A DNA stretch of 64,000 nucleotides, taken from the NCBI GenBank assembly GCA_008638375.1, contig CM018032.1, positions 35,051,751 to 35,115,750 on the forward strand, read 5' to 3'. This DNA comes from Nyssa sinensis (lineage: Eukaryota; Streptophyta; Magnoliopsida; Cornales; Nyssaceae). The position numbers and the translations under genes were made by a program. This document shows, one piece after another, positions 46,909 to 59,321 of this stretch. Position 1 is the first letter of the stretch; the number at the start of each line of letters is the position of its first letter. A model generated the notes under the pieces. That model saw only the letters and a program-made list of their open reading frames with translations. It searched no databases and was not told the DNA's origin.

Positions 46909-47495
46909 ACAACAGTTAAGCATACAAGTCATTCAATTTACTCATAAAATATTCCTAAACTTAATCCTATTTCTTACATTAGTAAAACATCATACCTGAT
47001 GGATTTGTTTCAACCCAAGGAAGTCATGCTCACTGTGTATCTAAACTAAACAGTGAGAATGCAGAAGGTTAGGCCGCCATCTCCTTTCCTTTCAGTGTTC
47101 CTAAAAGCATGAAATATAACTCAGTTTATTGCTACTTGAATTATACTATTCATCAAATTTTATGCTTTTATTTCATGAGTTTCTATTTTACCAAAATAGA
47201 CTCTACCATTGAGTCCGGAATGTCGAAGAAAGTCGGTTTAGGCTTTCGCGGAATTCAATTTGGATATCTGGGCTAAAAAGGGCAAAACTGTCATTTTACA
47301 CTTTTACGGGTTCCTACTTCTCGAGACCTCTTTTCACAAATCAGACTCCACAGTAGAGTCTGTAATGCTCGAAATAATAAAAATTCACTATTTTTTTAGT
47401 TTAATCGGAGTTCGTTTGACTGCTTTTTAACTCAGGGGCATTTTGATAATTTTTAATGTTACTACGGGTCTTTTATTTTTCGGGACCTCGTTTCT
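46909..47495 (-). mobile_element. Partial 3' LTR of the gypsy element
   Basis: This 587-bp segment is very similar to about 53457-54045: both read CAATTCCCCAACAAC, CATACAAGTC-TTCAATTTAC and TCATAAAATATTCC, with hairpin modules at 47199-47217 and onward. It stops abruptly at 47495 after 'cgggacctcgttt', where related LTRs continue with 1.5 kb more. The gypsy coding region starts immediately after, so a deletion removed the LTR start, the polypurine tract and the end of pol. Confidence 0.8.
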
Positions 47496-48700
47496 GACCA
47501 TAAGAAGCGTCACCCTCTAACTGAAGATCTACCCAATCTAGCACATGTGAAGGGTCGGGCTCGTACTTCCTCAACATTGACACATGGAAAACATCGTGAA
47601 CCCCAGATAGCTATGGCGGTAATGCTAGCTTATAGGCCACCTCACCAACCTTCCCAAGGATCTCAAATGGGTCTATAAATCATGGCGACAGCTTTCTACT
47701 ATGCCCAAATATCCTCAATCCTAGTCGTGGGGCTACCTTGAGGAACACATGTCCTTTAACATCAAATGACAGAGGTCGTCGCCTCTTGTTCGCATAACTC
47801 TTCTGGCAGCTCTGTACCGTCAACAGATGTTGCTGGATCACCTGTATCTTTTCCATGGTCTCATAGACTAAGTCGAGACCTAAAATAGCTGTCTCCCCTA
47901 CCTCAGTCCAACACACCGATAAACGACATGGCCTACCATACAACGCCTCGAATGGTGCCATCTCAATACTGGACTGATAGCTGTTGTTGTAGGCAAACTC
48001 TACCAAAGCAAGGTGATCCTCCCAACTACCCCTAAAGTCCATAACACAGGCTCTAAGCATGTCTTATAAGATCTGAATGGTACGCTCTAACTGACCGTTA
48101 GTCTGAGGATAAAAGGCAATGCTAAACTATAGCTGAGTCCCTAAGGCTGTTTGAAGACTCTGCCAAAACCGTGTAGTGAAACGTGGGTCTCTGTCTGAAA
48201 CTATGGAAACAGGAATCCCATGTAGTTGTACTATCTCTCAGATATACAACCTACTGCGGACATCCACTGAATCAGTTGCTCTAATCGATAGGAAATGTGC
48301 GGACTTCGTCAACCTGTCAACTATAACCCAAACTACATCGTGACCTCTAGGTGACTTCGGAAAACCCATCACAAAATCCATGGTAACGTGCTCCCACTTC
48401 CACTCAGCCATTGGGAATGGCTGCAACAAACCCCCAAGTCTCTGGTGCTCAGCCTTCACCTGTTGGCACGTGAGACATCTAGATACAAACTGCACTATAT
48501 TTCCCTTCATCCCCGTCCACCAATATTGGCGGTGTAAATCATGATACATCTTACTGCCCCCTAGGTGCACTGTTAGGCGTGAATGATGAAAATCTTTAAG
48601 AACATCAGTCCTAAGAGACTTTGGAACAAAGACTCTACCCATATACCTCAAGCTAAGGCCAGAATGAACTGTCCACCCTCAAAGCCCTCGGTACTAGCAA
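47496..48700 (-). pseudogene. gypsy integrase remnant
   Basis: From 48651 it reads MRYMGRVFVPKSLRTDVLKD with an HHCC zinc region (H-H…C-L-T-C), then MDFVMGFPKSPRGHD and IVDRLTKSAHFL (first catalytic Asp region). Further on are [12 protein letters not shown] (second Asp) and a Y-P-Q-T-N-G-Q-L-E-R block (Glu). The 48060-47680 part carries EFAYNNSYQSSIEMAPFEAL and YGRPCR. The last part reads VFHVSMLRKYEPDPSHVL. Such blocks suggest a chromovirus of Tekay/Del type, but the chromodomain region is deleted. Stops near 48235, 48062 and 47680 inactivate it. Confidence 0.9.
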
Positions 48701-50010
48701 CTCGTGCTCTAATCCACTCTATCTATGTTCCTGCAACTGTGCCTCAATAACTCTGCTCAACAGTGAAGGTTGTGCACACACACTGAATAGTGTGGCATGT
48801 CCTTCAAACTCGGCAAGCTCTAAGTCAAACTCTCCAATGTCTCCTATCATCTCCGATTCTCTAATAGCAATACTAGCTACAGTGCTCTTCAGCCTTTTAC
48901 TAAGTGCATCTGCTACGACATTGGCCTTCCCAGGGTGATACTGAAGGTCAAAGTCATAGTCCTCCATATACTCCATCCATCTCCTCTGCCGAAGGTTCGA
49001 GTCCTTCTACGTGAAAATGTATCTAAGGCTCTTGTGATCTGAGAACACCTCAAACCTCATCCTATATAAGTAGTGTCGCCAACTCTTAAGTGCAAAGATG
49101 ACGGCAGCTAACTCCAAATCATGTGTGAGGTAGTTCTTCTCATGGCTCTTCAACTGACGACCACTCTACCCTTTTGCATCAACACACAGCCTAATCCCTC
49201 TCGTGAAGCATCACAATAAACGGTATAGCCCATACCTCCTTCAGGTATAATCAAGACGGACGCTGAAGTCAGCCTCCTCTTCAGCTCTTGAAATGACTGC
49301 TCACAGTCATCCATCCACTCAAATCTAATGCCCTTGCACGTCAGACGAGTCATCGACGCAGTAAGACGAGAAAACCCCTCTACAAACTGACGACAGTATC
49401 CTGCCAATCCCAAGAAACTCCGAATCTCAAACACATTCTTCGGCCTCTCCCAACTCATAACAGAGTCAATCTTAGAAGGATCCACAAATACTCTACTACC
49501 TGACACAACATGGCCTAGAAATTGTACCTCCTGAAGCCAAAACTCACACTTCGAGAACTTAGCAAATAACCGATGCTCCCTCAAAATCTGTAACACAGTC
49601 CGTAGATGAAAGGCATTCTCATCCTTAGAAGGTGAGTAAATCAAAATATCATCAACAAACACCACGACAAACTGATTTATATAAGAACTAAAAATGCAAT
49701 GCATCAAGTCCATGAATGCCGTTGGGGCATTCATCACTCTGAATGGCATAACTGCAAACTCATAATGGCCATAACGGGTGCGAAAGGCTGTCTTCGTTAT
49801 ATCCTCCTCCCATACTCTCAACTGATGATACCCAAACCGAAGATCGATCTTCGAGAAACATCCCGAACCTCTAAGTTGATCAAACAAGTCATTTGTCCTC
49901 GAAAACGAGTACTTGTTCTTGATAGTAACCTGGTTCAGCCTCCTATAGTCCACACACAAACGCAATGTCCCATCCTTCTTCTTCGCAAATAGTGCCGAAC
50001 ACCCCACGGA
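48701..50010 (-). pseudogene. gypsy reverse transcriptase and RNase H remnant
   Basis: The 50007-49150 frame (285 codons) reads [33 protein letters not shown] and [13 protein letters not shown], with the catalytic D-D intact, then [18 protein letters not shown]. RNase H continues ([12 protein letters not shown], and in another frame [32 protein letters not shown] at 48976-48900). A stop replaces Gln before the [13 protein letters not shown] block near 49010. A shift near 50005 separates it from the upstream frame. It would copy element RNA into DNA; here it is interrupted. Confidence 0.92.
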
Positions 50011-50069
50011 GAAGTACTAGGACGGATAAACCCCTTACCCTGCAAGTCAGTCTACTGTTCCTTCAGCTC

Positions 50070-50690
50070 TCTCAACTCAGCTAGAGCCATGCAGTAAGGT
50101 GGAATAGAAATGGGTACAGTGCCAAGGATAAGCTCTATCGTGAACTCTATCTCTCACCTCGGCGGTAGACTAGTCAAGTCATCCGGGAAGATATCAGGAA
50201 ACTCATCCACTACTGGTGGCAACACACTCTCTGTAGTCCCACTATCACCTGCAACCAAGCTAGCCAACATGTAACTATGGCCTCCCCAACTCCTCGAGTC
50301 GTACAAGGGTGGCATTAAGAAATCCCCACGATCTCCTGTGAAATGAAAACTATCCCCCTTAGGAGTTCATACTGTCACTCTCCCTCTGTAGCAATCTATA
50401 CTCGCTCGGTAAGTAAACAACCAATCCATCCCCAAAATAATATCAAAGCCAGTCATGTCAAGCAAAATGAAATCAAAGTAAAGGGTGCGATCAGCTATCT
50501 CTAGCGAGCAATCTCTATAGATCCTTGTCAATATCACAATACCCCCAACTGGTGTATCAACATGCAACGGTGGATCCAACCGATCTATATCCAACCCCAA
50601 TGACATGGCAAGCATGGTAGATATGAATGAATGCAATGCACCTGAGTCTATCAGTACACTGGCCTATGAACTAAATACAAGGAATGTACC
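50070..50690 (-). pseudogene. gypsy aspartic protease remnant
   Basis: ASVLIDSGALHSFIST (near 50655-50610) contains the D-S-G active site, followed by FDIILGMDWLFTYRASIDC. Both are conserved in plant gypsy proteases, which mature the polyprotein. Stops at 50664-50666 and 50367-50369 bracket the frame. The linker to reverse transcriptase (VVDEFPDIFPDDL) is recognisable at about 50200. Confidence 0.85.
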
Positions 50691-50699
50691 TCGAACCAC

Positions 50700-52215
50700 T
50701 GATGGTCCAGAAGTAGAGGCCTCCGGTGTAGCTACTGCATAAACACGGCCCTGGGTAGTCTGGCCATGCCTGCCTCCCACTCTCTGTCCCTACTGTCCCC
50801 CTCCCCTCTGTACGGGAGCTCTAATACTCAGTGCGGACGGTACAGACTGAAAATATGGTGCTGGGGGTCTGTGGACTGGCTGTGACTGTGGTAGAGGCAT
50901 TTGGGTATGCTGGTAATAATGGGGCTTCAGTGTGCTCTGTGAGGTCTGCCCTTAAGGACAGTTGGCCCTAACATGGCCTGTCTAGTGGCAAGTGTAGCAA
51001 AGTCGTGGAGCTCCCCACCCTTGACTCTGTGCCTGAGGTGGAACTGACATCTGACTCGGTCCAGCCCCATATCCCTGACTGGGATCTCTCTGTGGGCAAT
51101 CAGCCATTCTATGGCCAGGCTGTCTACACCGGTAACATGTAATGGGTCCCTGTGATACCCCCCCTCGAGGAGCAACAGACATAACAAGCTGGGGGGCCAA
51201 GAATTGAACAGGGCTCTGAGATGTCGATGGGAAAGATGCACCGGTTTGGGACCTCTTCAATGGTCTCCCACTAGTGTGAGTCAGGGTAGGCATAGTAGGC
51301 TGGGTAGGTGTAGACATCTGTGATGTGGCTGTTCTGCCCTGGGTCTGGGATTCCCTGATCCCTCTAATGTCAACAAGCTCCCTCTCCACTCTGGTGGCCC
51401 TGGTCACCGCCTCCTTATACGTGTCCAAAATGTGCCCGACCAATCTCTTCCTAATAGAGGTCTTCAACCCCTTGACAAAATGAAAGATCCTCATATGCTC
51501 ATCTCTAACAATATGTGGGGCAAATCTCCCCAATACAGTAAATCGGGACTCATACTGAGTCACTGTCATATCTCTCTGAAGTAGTGTCCCAAACTCCTCC
51601 ATAAACCAGATCCTAGCAGTCTCTGGAAAGTAGTGGTCATTGAACATGGCCACAAAAGCATCCCATCCCTCACCAAACCTATCTATCTGGTCAACAGCTA
51701 CCTCCCACCACTGACTGGCCAAATCTGTAAGCTGGAAGGTGGCACATCGGATCCTCAAATGGGGCTCAATGATCCCTTGTGAGTCTAGGATCCTGGTAAT
51801 TTGTCTCAGCCACTCCTCTGCATCCAATGCGTCAAGCTGCCCAACGAATGTAAAAAGTCTCATCCTCTAGGACGCCTTCATCACGAAGGTATCCCTGGTC
51901 TCACCACTTGTAGTCCAGGTCTCCTGTATGGCCTGAAAACACTCTTGTAATATGGCTGCCCTATCTCTAGCACCGATGGTCTACTCTACCTCCTCTGTTG
52001 GAGCAGGCACTAGAGCAAGTGCAGGAGCAGAAGCAACTGCCTCCTCAGTTGTGCTACGGATGGGTGTATCAACTGGAGCAATAATCTCCTCAACTGTGTC
52101 ATGAGCGGGAGTGGTAGCTATGGGTCTGCCACGCCGAAGTAGGATAGTAGCCCTAGGTCTACCCCGCCTAGGTGGCCTAGCTCTCGCAAGAGCTCGTCTC
52201 GGTGGGATGAGTCTA
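50700..52215 (-). pseudogene. gypsy gag remnant with zinc knuckle
   Basis: The main frame (51863-50982, 293 codons) has the retrotransposon gag core: EEWLRQITRILDSQGI, ASQWWEVAVDQ, FNDHYFPETAR and RFTVLGRFAPHI. A zinc knuckle C-Y-R-C-R-Q-P-G-H-R-M-A-D-C follows, and a second one is interrupted (C-Y-T-C-H-stop). The upstream part, rich in Arg, Pro and Ala, reaches about 52215. Stops at 51981-51983, 51867-51869, 50982-50984, 50952-50954 and 50790-50792 are mostly TAG. Gag would form the particle that packages element RNA. Confidence 0.9.
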
Positions 52216-52557
52216 CAAGTCTAAGAAAGAAAAATTTAATACCCTTTTTTACATTTGGACATAAGCATTTAAAAGAATCTCAGTCTTGTTCTTATCCACA
52301 ACTTACACTTAACAGGTAGTACGTATAGCATGTCATAATATACACTTAACAAATTCTCACACATCACTCACATCATGCATCATAATATGGTATCAGTTAA
52401 TACATAATCACAACAAATCATGCTTCAAGTATAGATAATCACATAACACATAAGATCCTATCGCATACTACCGACATTTCACACTAAGTCTCACTCTTTC
52501 TTCTAGGGTCTCATGGTGTTCAACAACACCCCACAGTCTCTAGGTATTCGAACCTAT

Positions 52558-52569
52558 GCTTTGATACCA
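52558..52569 (-). other. Primer-binding site of the gypsy element (tRNA-iMet)
   Basis: The plus strand GCTTTGATACCA is TGGTATCAAAGC on the minus strand, complementary to the 3' end of an initiator-type tRNA. It lies 3 bp from the LTR boundary at 52573, which fixes the element's orientation. Confidence 0.85.
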
Positions 52570-52572
52570 CGT

Positions 52573-55311
52573 TGTCACGCCCCGAATTTCCACAAACCCA
52601 GGGAGTGAGTGAGATAAACAAAAAGAAAATAAATAAAGACAATTACATGCATTTTAACACTAACCCAATTCATGTTCCGATACTAATCCATAAAGCCTTG
52701 CTCGTTGTTTCATAACATACAAATAAACATACATAGTTTAGGGTTTATGCCCTTGTACAACATCAACACATTGCCCTAAGGGCCAAAATACTCCATGATC
52801 CACATCTCCTCTACTCTCCGAGACTTCCTCAAGTCTCAAGTGTCAGGAACATCATCTGTAATATGTTATCCTACAAATGGGTCAGCTCAACTGCTGGTAT
52901 GACATAATACTAATGCAAGAAACAAGATTAAGGCGTGGCATGTGCAAAGTGTACATTTATAATCTAGATGCTTTCTAGTTCATTAATACGATGCAATGAA
53001 AATATGTATGACACACCCATGTCTCGTTTACAGACCGCATCCGATGGATCTAAGTACCAATTCCCGTTTACGGGCCTCCCCCTGATGGATCTAGGCACCA
53101 ATGCAATGGCCAATTTTGGGTTTTTCACCACAGGATCTACACCCTCATAATGTATAGTACTACTTGCTCAACTCACACCATGTTTCCAAAGGATTCACCA
53201 TATGCCAAGATGCTTTGATTTCACCACACAATAATATAATCTCAATGAAGCATGCTTTAAACAATATATCATACCCGAGGCAACAATAATATTTAACTCG
53301 CAAACTTATTCCACATGAATACATATCTCATACTGTCAATCTAAACACATGGTTACAGTTCACATTCATCACTTCACTAAATTCTCAAAGAATACAAGAC
53401 ACACATAAGTATGTAAACAACCAATTCCAGGTTATCAAATAAACATATTCCAAACAATTCCCCAACAACTAGTTAAGCATACAAGTCGTTCAATTTACTC
53501 ATAAAATATTCCTAAACTTAATCTTATTTCTTACATTAGTAAAACATCATACCTGATGGGTTTGTTTCAACCCAAGAAATTTGTGCTCGCTGTGTATCTG
53601 AACTAAACAGTGAGAATGCAGAAGGTCAGGCCGCCATCTCTTTTCCTTTCAGTGTTCCTAAAAGCATGAAATATAACTCAGTTTATTGCTACTTGAATTA
53701 TGCTATTCATCAAATTTTATGCTTTTGTTTCATGAATTTCTATTTTACCAAAATAGACTCTACCATTGGGTCCGGAATGTCGAAGAAAGTCGGTTTACGC
53801 TTTCGCGAAATTCAATTTGGATATCTGGGCTAAAAAGGGCAAAACAGTCATTTTACACTTTTACGGGTTCCTACTTCTCAAGGCCTCTTTTCGCAAATCA
53901 GACTCCACGATTGAGTCCAGAATTCTCGAAATAATAAAAATTCACTATTTGTTTAGTTTAATCGGAGTTCGTTTGACTGTTTTTTAACTCAAGGGCATTT
54001 TAGTAATTTTTAATGTTACTACGGGTCTTTTATTTTTTGGGACCTCGTCTCGCGTCACGGACCTCACCATTGGTCTCAGAATGGTGGAGATATTCAAAAT
54101 ACACTAATGACTTGTTCCATTTGGACTCCGGCCCATTTCGTGATATTTAATTTAATTTAATTATTTTATTATTATCATTACATAATATATACATATTTGT
54201 GGCTTAAAAAGGCGCGGGATTGTCTTGTCCTAACCGGTTCCATGCGCCACATTTCACACTCCCCACCACGGTTGGAGTCGCAGGGGCGCAACCCCTGCAC
54301 ATTTTTTTTGTTTATGTTTTGGGCCCAAACAGCGAACAGCGTCCCAAACCTAGGATAGGTTATCCAGCCCCCCCTTGGTTTATCTCATTCCCATTTCATA
54401 TTCCCCCAACCAAATAGGCCCAATTCCCTTTTAATTTAAAACATGAAATGACGTAGCTTTGGGTATCTAATACTTGCAAATGGCACGGATCTAACCTGAC
54501 CCGAACCGGTCCAGACCTGAAACCCATAAACAGTTCTTCTTCCTCCCCGATTCTCCGGTAGGGTTGCCCTAGGGTTCCATCGCCATCTCCGATGACGGCC
54601 AACTTTTTTTGGTCATATTCCGACCTAAATCAAATGTAGTTTTCTTCCATTTTTCATAAGGATTTCATATCAAACCTTGGTTTTTGATTTAAATCTCTAG
54701 ATCATCATGAATAAAGGGTCAAACAGCTCCAGCCGATTTTTCGGCCAAGCCTAAGGTTTCATTTTCGTGACTTCACAATCATTGTTTTCACTTATTTTTC
54801 TTCCTAACAGTTTTCTGCACCTCTGAGGATCAGTTCCTCATGGTTTAATTCGAGTTTGATACATAAAATCACACGGTTTAACTTTTATCCTCTTGACCTG
54901 CAACTGCCAAGTTCTACCTCAATTCTCGATCTTTTAACTTGATTCTTTTTGCAACTTTTTACATTTTTCATGCTTAGTATGGCCCTATACTTTGAAATAA
55001 TTAACATTCTTTAAATTTTTAAAACAGAACTGAACCAGGACCTACCTATTCCTGAATATCTTAGTGCAGTTTTTTCCTTCTTCTCTTCTGTTCCAACTCG
55101 GCTTAACCTCAGCCTCCTCTTGACACACACACAGCTTCTACACTCAGCCTCTCTTTCTGATTTTCGTCCTAACCAACGCACACAGCCAACACATATACAT
55201 AGATATATACATAACCTCACGCAAGGTCACTACAGCCCACTACTTCCCTCCTTTTCTAACTTCCCCACTGTCCAATCACCTCCTCTTTTTCTTCCTTTTC
55301 AGAATGCATTT
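52573..55311 (-). mobile_element. 5' LTR of the gypsy element (main part)
   Basis: The plus strand starts TGTCACGCCCCGAATTTCC, next to the primer-binding site. It aligns with the solo LTR at 43637 and with 46909-47495. It is interrupted at 55311 by the solo LTR 55312-59035 (duplication CATTT) and resumes at 59041. Hairpin modules occur near 53757 and 53905. 'GCATTTAATG' is rebuilt at the junction and matches 46319-46328 in the solo copy. Confidence 0.88.
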
Positions 55312-56961
55312 TGTAACACCCCGACCTGAACTAGGGACTATTAAGCCGTTGGTAATCGACGCCTTAAGTAACGAGGTCAGTTTTAATCCCAGCGCACGGA
55401 CTTTTCGTAATAGTCCTGAAAACTCAGGACGACTGTACATCACTTTCGTTGCAATCACCAACCTGTTGGTTCCGAAGCGATTATATGTTTTCACGTAGAC
55501 CACTGACCCTTAGTACGAGTATACGATTATACGATTATGGCACGCATTTCGAGGTTATGAAATGCAAGTGTAAAGGTACCTACACTTAAGAAAACAATTA
55601 ATTAATTTAAAATAATTAATTAATAATTAGTTAAAAATTAAATATTAAGACACACATATACACACATTGAAAGTGTGTGTGTGCATGTGACCAAGTATGT
55701 ATGCATGCATGTGTGTATATTGTAAGCATACATACATGTGTATTAAAAAAAAGATTAAATATATATATATATATATATTATATGTGTATTTAAAGTGTGT
55801 ACAGTGTGTTGGGTGAGAGGTGTGTGGCTCCAAGTGAGTTAGAGTGTGAGTATTATATATGTGTGTAAATATAAATATATATATATATATATATATGCAA
55901 GAAAAACACACACCTACACAGCCAAATCAATGGCCTGCCCCAAAACAGTAAAAATCTGAGCTTGGATACTGCCATAAGTTAGATTAGTGGTTGGGGCAAA
56001 TCAGAAAAAGGTGATGATGATGTAGGGTTATAAACATACACAACTATATACACACTCTTGAGCCATCCGAGACTGATAGAGAGAGTAAGAGATAGAGGGA
56101 GAAACTGAGGAGAATAGAGGAAGAATCAAAAATAGAAGAAGGTGAAAATCAATGACAAAAGGTAAAATTCCAAAACTGCTTCATTTCTTGTTTTAAATTT
56201 TTGGAACTGTTTTGATAGATTGTTGAGAGTATAGACGGCATGCATGCATTAATATTTACTCTAGAAACCCCTATATACATACTGAGAGGGTTAAAAAGGG
56301 TCGGAATGGCCAAGAAACCAGGAAACCGTACCCAACCTCCATTGATGGACCTTGGAAGCACAGGTCTGAATTGACCCTAACAGAACGAAACTCTGAATGT
56401 TGGAAATGAAAATAGACCCTCCTAGGATCTCAAAACACCTAAGTCGCGACCTTAAAGACTCAAAATCGACCCCCAAACGGTGAGTCACAGACACGGGTTT
56501 AGAACCCAACCTCTGAAACAGACCACTATTCCACGTTTTTAGAATGGGGATCAAATCCCCATGCCACGACGGTCAAGATAAGCCAAGCCACGACTAAAAC
56601 GGATGAGAAATGGCCATTCTATGGCCGATTATTCTCCTGCCGGTGCAACGCCAGAAAACTGACTATGGGTGTCTGAAAACCGTGGCCAATCAAACCAAAA
56701 CCAGTTTAAAAATGATGCTTGAGATTCTAGAATTGATTTGATACGAAAACAGTGAGTTTTGGGCTTCAAAATGGTGAGAAACAGTGAGGAAAACCTCACT
56801 GTCCGTACGCCGACACCGGAAGAACTACCGGATTATCGGGGGAGAGATCGGGTTAAAACAGAACCAGATCCGGGTATGGGTCAGGTCGGAACCCGACCGG
56901 AATAAAAGGGGCCCGACACGGCGTCGTCTCAATTAAAAGTTTTAAATTTTAAAATCAGGGC

Positions 56962-56980
56962 TGACGTCATCATGACGTCA
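56962..56980 (+). promoter_or_regulatory. Paired TGACGTCA motif (as-1-like) in the second solo LTR
   Basis: TGACGTCA-tca-TGACGTCA repeats the arrangement at 1861-1879, with the spacer changed but its 3-bp length and both octamers unchanged. Preservation of both palindromes in two diverged LTRs suggests recent function in the LTR promoter; this is inference. Confidence 0.5.
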
Positions 56981-57318
56981 GCATTACCTATTAAACCGAT
57001 TCTCCGAGATAGCCTGAACCGGCTGGTTCACTGTGTAACCGGTCCGGTCTAGGGTTTTTGGTCTTGAACCCACTGGTTCATACTAGAACTATGGGAAATT
57101 ATAAAGTGACCCCAACTGTTTTCCCTAATTCAAGTCTGGCCCAAACTTTGAAAATAAATTTCAAATGTACCCCTGATAAATAATAAAATAATAAAATAAA
57201 TTATTTAAATAATTTATTAAATACGTAAAATTACTATTTTACCCCTGAGTCACAAATAAGTCAAACGAAGTCCAAATGGGGCGAATAAACAGTCAAACTT
57301 TATTATCTCGGGCATTTC

Positions 57319-57620
57319 GGATCCAATGGTGAGATCCGTTTTATGAGACGGGACTCTGAACATTAAAATACATTGAAAACAAATCCTAAAATGACCAAAA
57401 TACCCCTGTGTCCTAACAAGGCAAGTTATAGGGTATTCTTATTATCTCGGACCCACTGAATCCAACGGTGAGGTCAGAATTATGAAAAGAGGTCCCGGGA
57501 ATAAAAGTACCTATAAAGTACGAAAGACAGTTTTGCCCTTTTCGATTCAGGAGTCCGATTTAAGATCAGTAAAAGCCTAAACCGACTTTCTTGAGCATTC
57601 CGGACTCAATGGTAGGGCCT
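57319..57620 (+). repeat. Three hairpin modules in the second solo LTR
   Basis: GGATCCAATGGTGAGATCC (57319-57337) has compensating changes that keep the 6-bp stem (GGATCC/GAGATCC region, with one shift). A weaker copy lies near 57457-57475 (GAATCCAACGGTGAGGTCA), and GGACTCAATGGTAGGGCCT is at 57602-57620. Spacing is about 140 bp. Confidence 0.6.
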
Positions 57621-59040
57621 ATTTTAGGAAAAGGGAAACTTATAAAATAAAGACATAAAATTTGATGAAATACCATCATTCAAATGATGATAGACTGAGA
57701 TATGCTTCTTGGATTATAGGAACACAGAAGGGCAATGAAAGCGCAGTCTGAATCCTTTAGTTTAAGGACAGAAACAGGTAAGTAACTCTTATGCTTTAAT
57801 GTGGGTTATTTCCCAGCCAGTCACATTTATCTGTTTATGCTGCCAAAATTTGTACTCTATCACTACCTATTGAACTTGAATCTCCGTTGAAGCCAATCGA
57901 TTTGTGATCAATTATTCATGTCTGTACTTCGAATTCGACTTGCTCGCCTATAACTTTTGTGATCTTGATCTGTTGACATTTGAGCATATTTATACCATCA
58001 TGATCTGGTGATGCATCTGAATTATGTTGATCCATACTCTTATGTCTCGTTGATTGAGATTGTGGTTATTTCACATGATTGTACATTCTGTGTGGAAGTT
58101 TATGGATTATAATAATATTCGGTATGTACCCGGGGTTGTGCTCAGTCACAATGCCCATCTGTTTTCAGATGCAGGGTGGACCCTTTGGGGTCTGTTGTGT
58201 CCTTCGGGACATGTTCTGTAGTAAAAGAGCTCTGGCGCTTTTCAGCAAACTCGAGGAACTGAGGCGGAGCTGAATATGCGTGTTCTGGGGGTATGCCGGG
58301 CCCTGTTCTGTTTACGCATCTGTTCTGTTAGATTTCGATATTACGTTTTTGCATTGTTGGATGGTCATATTTTCTACTCTGTGAATGATCATATTATTTG
58401 CAAGCATGGAGTACTTTGATTGGCTAACGTATTGTTGGTGGCAGCAATTTATTGTGTTGAGCTGGATCTTTTTGATTGATTCTCCCTTGTATTATTCCTT
58501 GTGGGAATAAGCCTTTCTGGACCCTTGGGTCATTGTCGTTATATCTTAGTGACTGGCTATTGCTTATCTGTTATCCTTCTTCCGTTATTCTTGTGAACTA
58601 ACCCTAACCCATGTTAAAGCTAGGAGATTACTTATTGGGCTTTGTTAGCTCACCCCTCCCTTAAATTTTTCAGGACAACAAGAAGTCGGGAAACCCTCAG
58701 GCGCTCCAGGAACTTAGACGCTGCTAGTTACTAGTAGCTATTTTGGCAAGTTTTGTATTAAGTTAAATACTGACAGGTCTTAATCTTTCCAATGTCACCA
58801 CGGTCCTGTTTGTTGGTGTTGTTTCTAAAGGATCTGTATTTAAACACTTATGTCCTTTTGGCATGTATCTAAATGATGACCTGACTACGCTACCAGATAT
58901 TTTAATGATTATAAAAATGTTTTTTTTAAAACTTTACCCAGCATTTCAGATCCTTTCTGACGGGGAACGGCCCACGGGCCGCAGACCCGGGTCACGGACC
59001 CCTAATCCGCATAGGGTGGGTTTTGGGTCGTGACACATTT

Positions 59041-59290
59041 AATGTTTGCTTCTCCTTTGTTTTTTATATATATATATATGTGTACATTATATTACACACA
59101 CACACACAGCAGCATACACACACACATAGCTGTTTCCCACCTCCAATATTACATATACATATATATATATATATACGTATACAATTTTACTACACATACA
59201 CGTATACCATACATCATATATACATACATACATATACACATATATATATATAGATAATACACATTTATATTTAAATGAAAGAAAAAATTT
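59041..59290 (-). mobile_element. Outer end of the gypsy 5' LTR
   Basis: After the nested solo LTR the text continues with TA and CA microsatellites as in 46330-46640 of the subfamily B solo LTR, and runs to 'gaaagaaaaaattt'. The expected last bases (CGGGTTATTACA) are missing, so the LTR is truncated by about 12 bp where the 82-bp repeat region begins. Confidence 0.65.
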
Positions 59291-59321
59291 ATTCCAAAAA
59301 TTTTGAATCTTTACATGGCAA

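Larger units (their letters stand above)
55312..59035 (+). mobile_element. Solo LTR, subfamily A, nested in the gypsy 5' LTR (3,724 bp)
   Basis: It starts TGTAACACCCCGACCTG and ends GGGTTTTGGGTCGTGACA. A perfect duplication CATTT lies at 55307-55311 and 59036-59040. Layout matches the solo LTR at 264-4019: TA/TG microsatellites (55660-55900), a TGACGTCA pair (56962-56980), an AT tract, three hairpin modules, an AGCTCACCCC…TTTTTCAGG word near 58650-58673, and a similar GC-rich end. Being inside the gypsy LTR, it inserted later. No coding region. Confidence 0.92.
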
